Of a stretch of DNA of 64,000 nucleotides, positions 62,820-64,000 are shown one piece after another. Source of the stretch: Heliocidaris tuberculata (Eukaryota; Echinodermata; Echinoidea; Camarodonta; Echinometridae); contig CM046838.1 of NCBI GenBank assembly GCA_025618425.1, positions 13,044,010 to 13,108,009 on the forward strand, in the 5' to 3' direction. The notes beneath the pieces were generated by a model. That model worked only from the letters and a program-made list of their open reading frames with translations. It did not search any database and had not been told where the DNA came from. Made by a program: the position numbers and the translations under genes. The first letter of the stretch is position 1; every line of letters starts with the position of its first letter.

Positions 62820-64000
62820 GTGTTGCCAGAAAAATCCCCGAAATATGGTAAGACTTCAGGATATTTTGGCCCCTCAGCTGTGTCCCAATTTCAGTTAGGT
62901 AACCACAATGACGTCAAAGTGGTTACCCAGGTTCGCGTATTGCAGATGTGTTGCGCGCTAGACTGTACAAAATGCATTACACCTTGCGCGCATTTTGCTA
63001 TAATTGCGCGACAAGGAAAATTTATGCTTCCTATGAAATTATTTAACCCGAAAAGATTGTTTACATCATATTGGATGGCGGCCATTTTGAATTTTTGCAT
63101 TTTACTCGACCACCTTTAGAAATTCGCGAGGGCTCTTCGACTAATATTGATAAGTAGGCCAAAAGGAGTGTTCATGCCAAATTTGGTGCTTTTGTCCGCT
63201 CTGTCACGAAAATTTCCTTAAATGACCCCACTAAACGAGAAGAAATCATTTTTAAAATGGTTAAAATTCCTCTGGTCCTCCCACCAGATTTCTTCAAAGT
63301 GATGAACAACATGGATTTATTCGGTAGCGTAGCCTTGGTCGAGCTACTGCGGGGGCAGTGGTGTTGGGGCGCTCCATTACTACTAGGTTCATAAAATGTG
63401 ATTGAATTAGTCCACTGACTGGGAGAGGGGGGGGGGGGGGAGAATGTGGGAGAGGTCATATTCTTACGTTCACCCCAATCCCTTTCTTCCTCTCCCTGTC
63501 TCTTTTTTTTTCTTTTCGTATTCCACCCGACCTCCCCCCTCCCACTATCGCCATTCGATTGGGGGAGGGGGCACGCAGTGTGTGCTTGTTTTGAAATTCC
63601 AAAATGCTGACAGGGAAGCCAATTTATATGACTATAACATTTACAAGTGAAAGTATTGGACAAGATCATGTTGTTCTGATATTAATAGAGAAAGAGTAAT
63701 GAGAAGTCAAAACAAAATTTCTATCTCCCACTTTAAGAAATGTAGCATTTTCTTGATTCTCATTTAAATAAGTAGCCATGACAACCAAATTTTATCATTT
63801 TTCAGTACATATACCAATACCCTCCAAAATAAATCCTAAAGCAATCCATCACATCTAATCACTTATTTTTACAGGCCTCCCAACTTGGAAAATTTTGAAA
63901 TGTCCGTCCGTGACTCGAACTGATTACACTCATTATTGTTTGCACTGTTCCTTTTGCAATCATTTTTAAACGATATTATCAAAGTTCGTGACACCCAGAG
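62820..64000. other. Repeat-like 5' flank, no gene recognised
   Basis: Contains CAATTTGCGCGC-type and GGCGGCCATTTTGAAT sequence, a G-run at 63427-63440 and CT-rich runs at 63480-63545. The open minus frame at 63172-63669 is compositionally biased and lacks any domain. Confidence 0.4.

Noticed and set aside
63172..63669. 165-codon minus-strand frame
   Set aside because: Compositionally biased (Pro/Ser, Lys/Arg runs from CT-rich DNA), no domain, no splice context.

Overview
This is a eukaryotic genomic window: low GC, intron-rich, and crowded with microsatellites, poly(C)/poly(G) tracts, tRNA-derived SINEs and short inverted-repeat elements. The repeat families and the lectin-bearing adhesion receptor suggest a marine deuterostome, most likely an echinoderm such as a sea urchin. 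That assignment is inference; nothing in the window proves the species.

I can reconstruct one protein-coding gene. It lies on the minus strand and runs from an ATG at 60335 to a TGA at 10533. I assembled 27 coding exons by hand from splice signals (AG acceptor, GT donor, mostly GTAAG/GTAAGT), frame and homology. Every junction is in phase and the lengths sum to 3126 nt (1041 codons plus stop). The product is an adhesion G-protein-coupled receptor. Its order is: signal peptide, first half of an EGF-like domain, C-type lectin domain (CTLD), second half of the EGF-like domain, sea-urchin-egg-lectin (SUEL/Gal_lectin) domain, hormone-receptor motif (HormR), GAIN domain, GPS cleavage motif with the tripeptide H-L-T, seven-transmembrane domain and an acidic tail rich in Tyr and Pro.

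Layout: 1-9.6 kb is intergenic and repeat-filled, with a SINE, a Tc1-like fold-back element and poly(C) elements. 9.6-10.5 kb is 3' flank/3'UTR made of degenerate tandem copies of the sequence encoding the receptor's last residues. 10.5-20.1 kb holds the tail, 7TM and GPS exons. 20.7-26.8 kb holds the GAIN exons. 27.2-34.3 kb holds the HormR, SUEL, EGF and CTLD exons. 34.3-60.3 kb is a 26-kb first intron of repeats with one candidate regulatory cluster near 41.8 kb. 60.3 kb holds the signal-peptide exon, and 60.4-64 kb is probably promoter/5' flank plus repeats.

The most interesting points are the following. The two-exon, frame-neutral CTLD cassette interrupts an otherwise perfect EGF domain. 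A 16-nt microexon decides whether the receptor has its cytoplasmic tail. A candidate 44-nt poison exon could yield a secreted lectin-only form. Tail-coding sequence has been amplified into the 3' flank, and the TM3 exon has been partly duplicated and broken.
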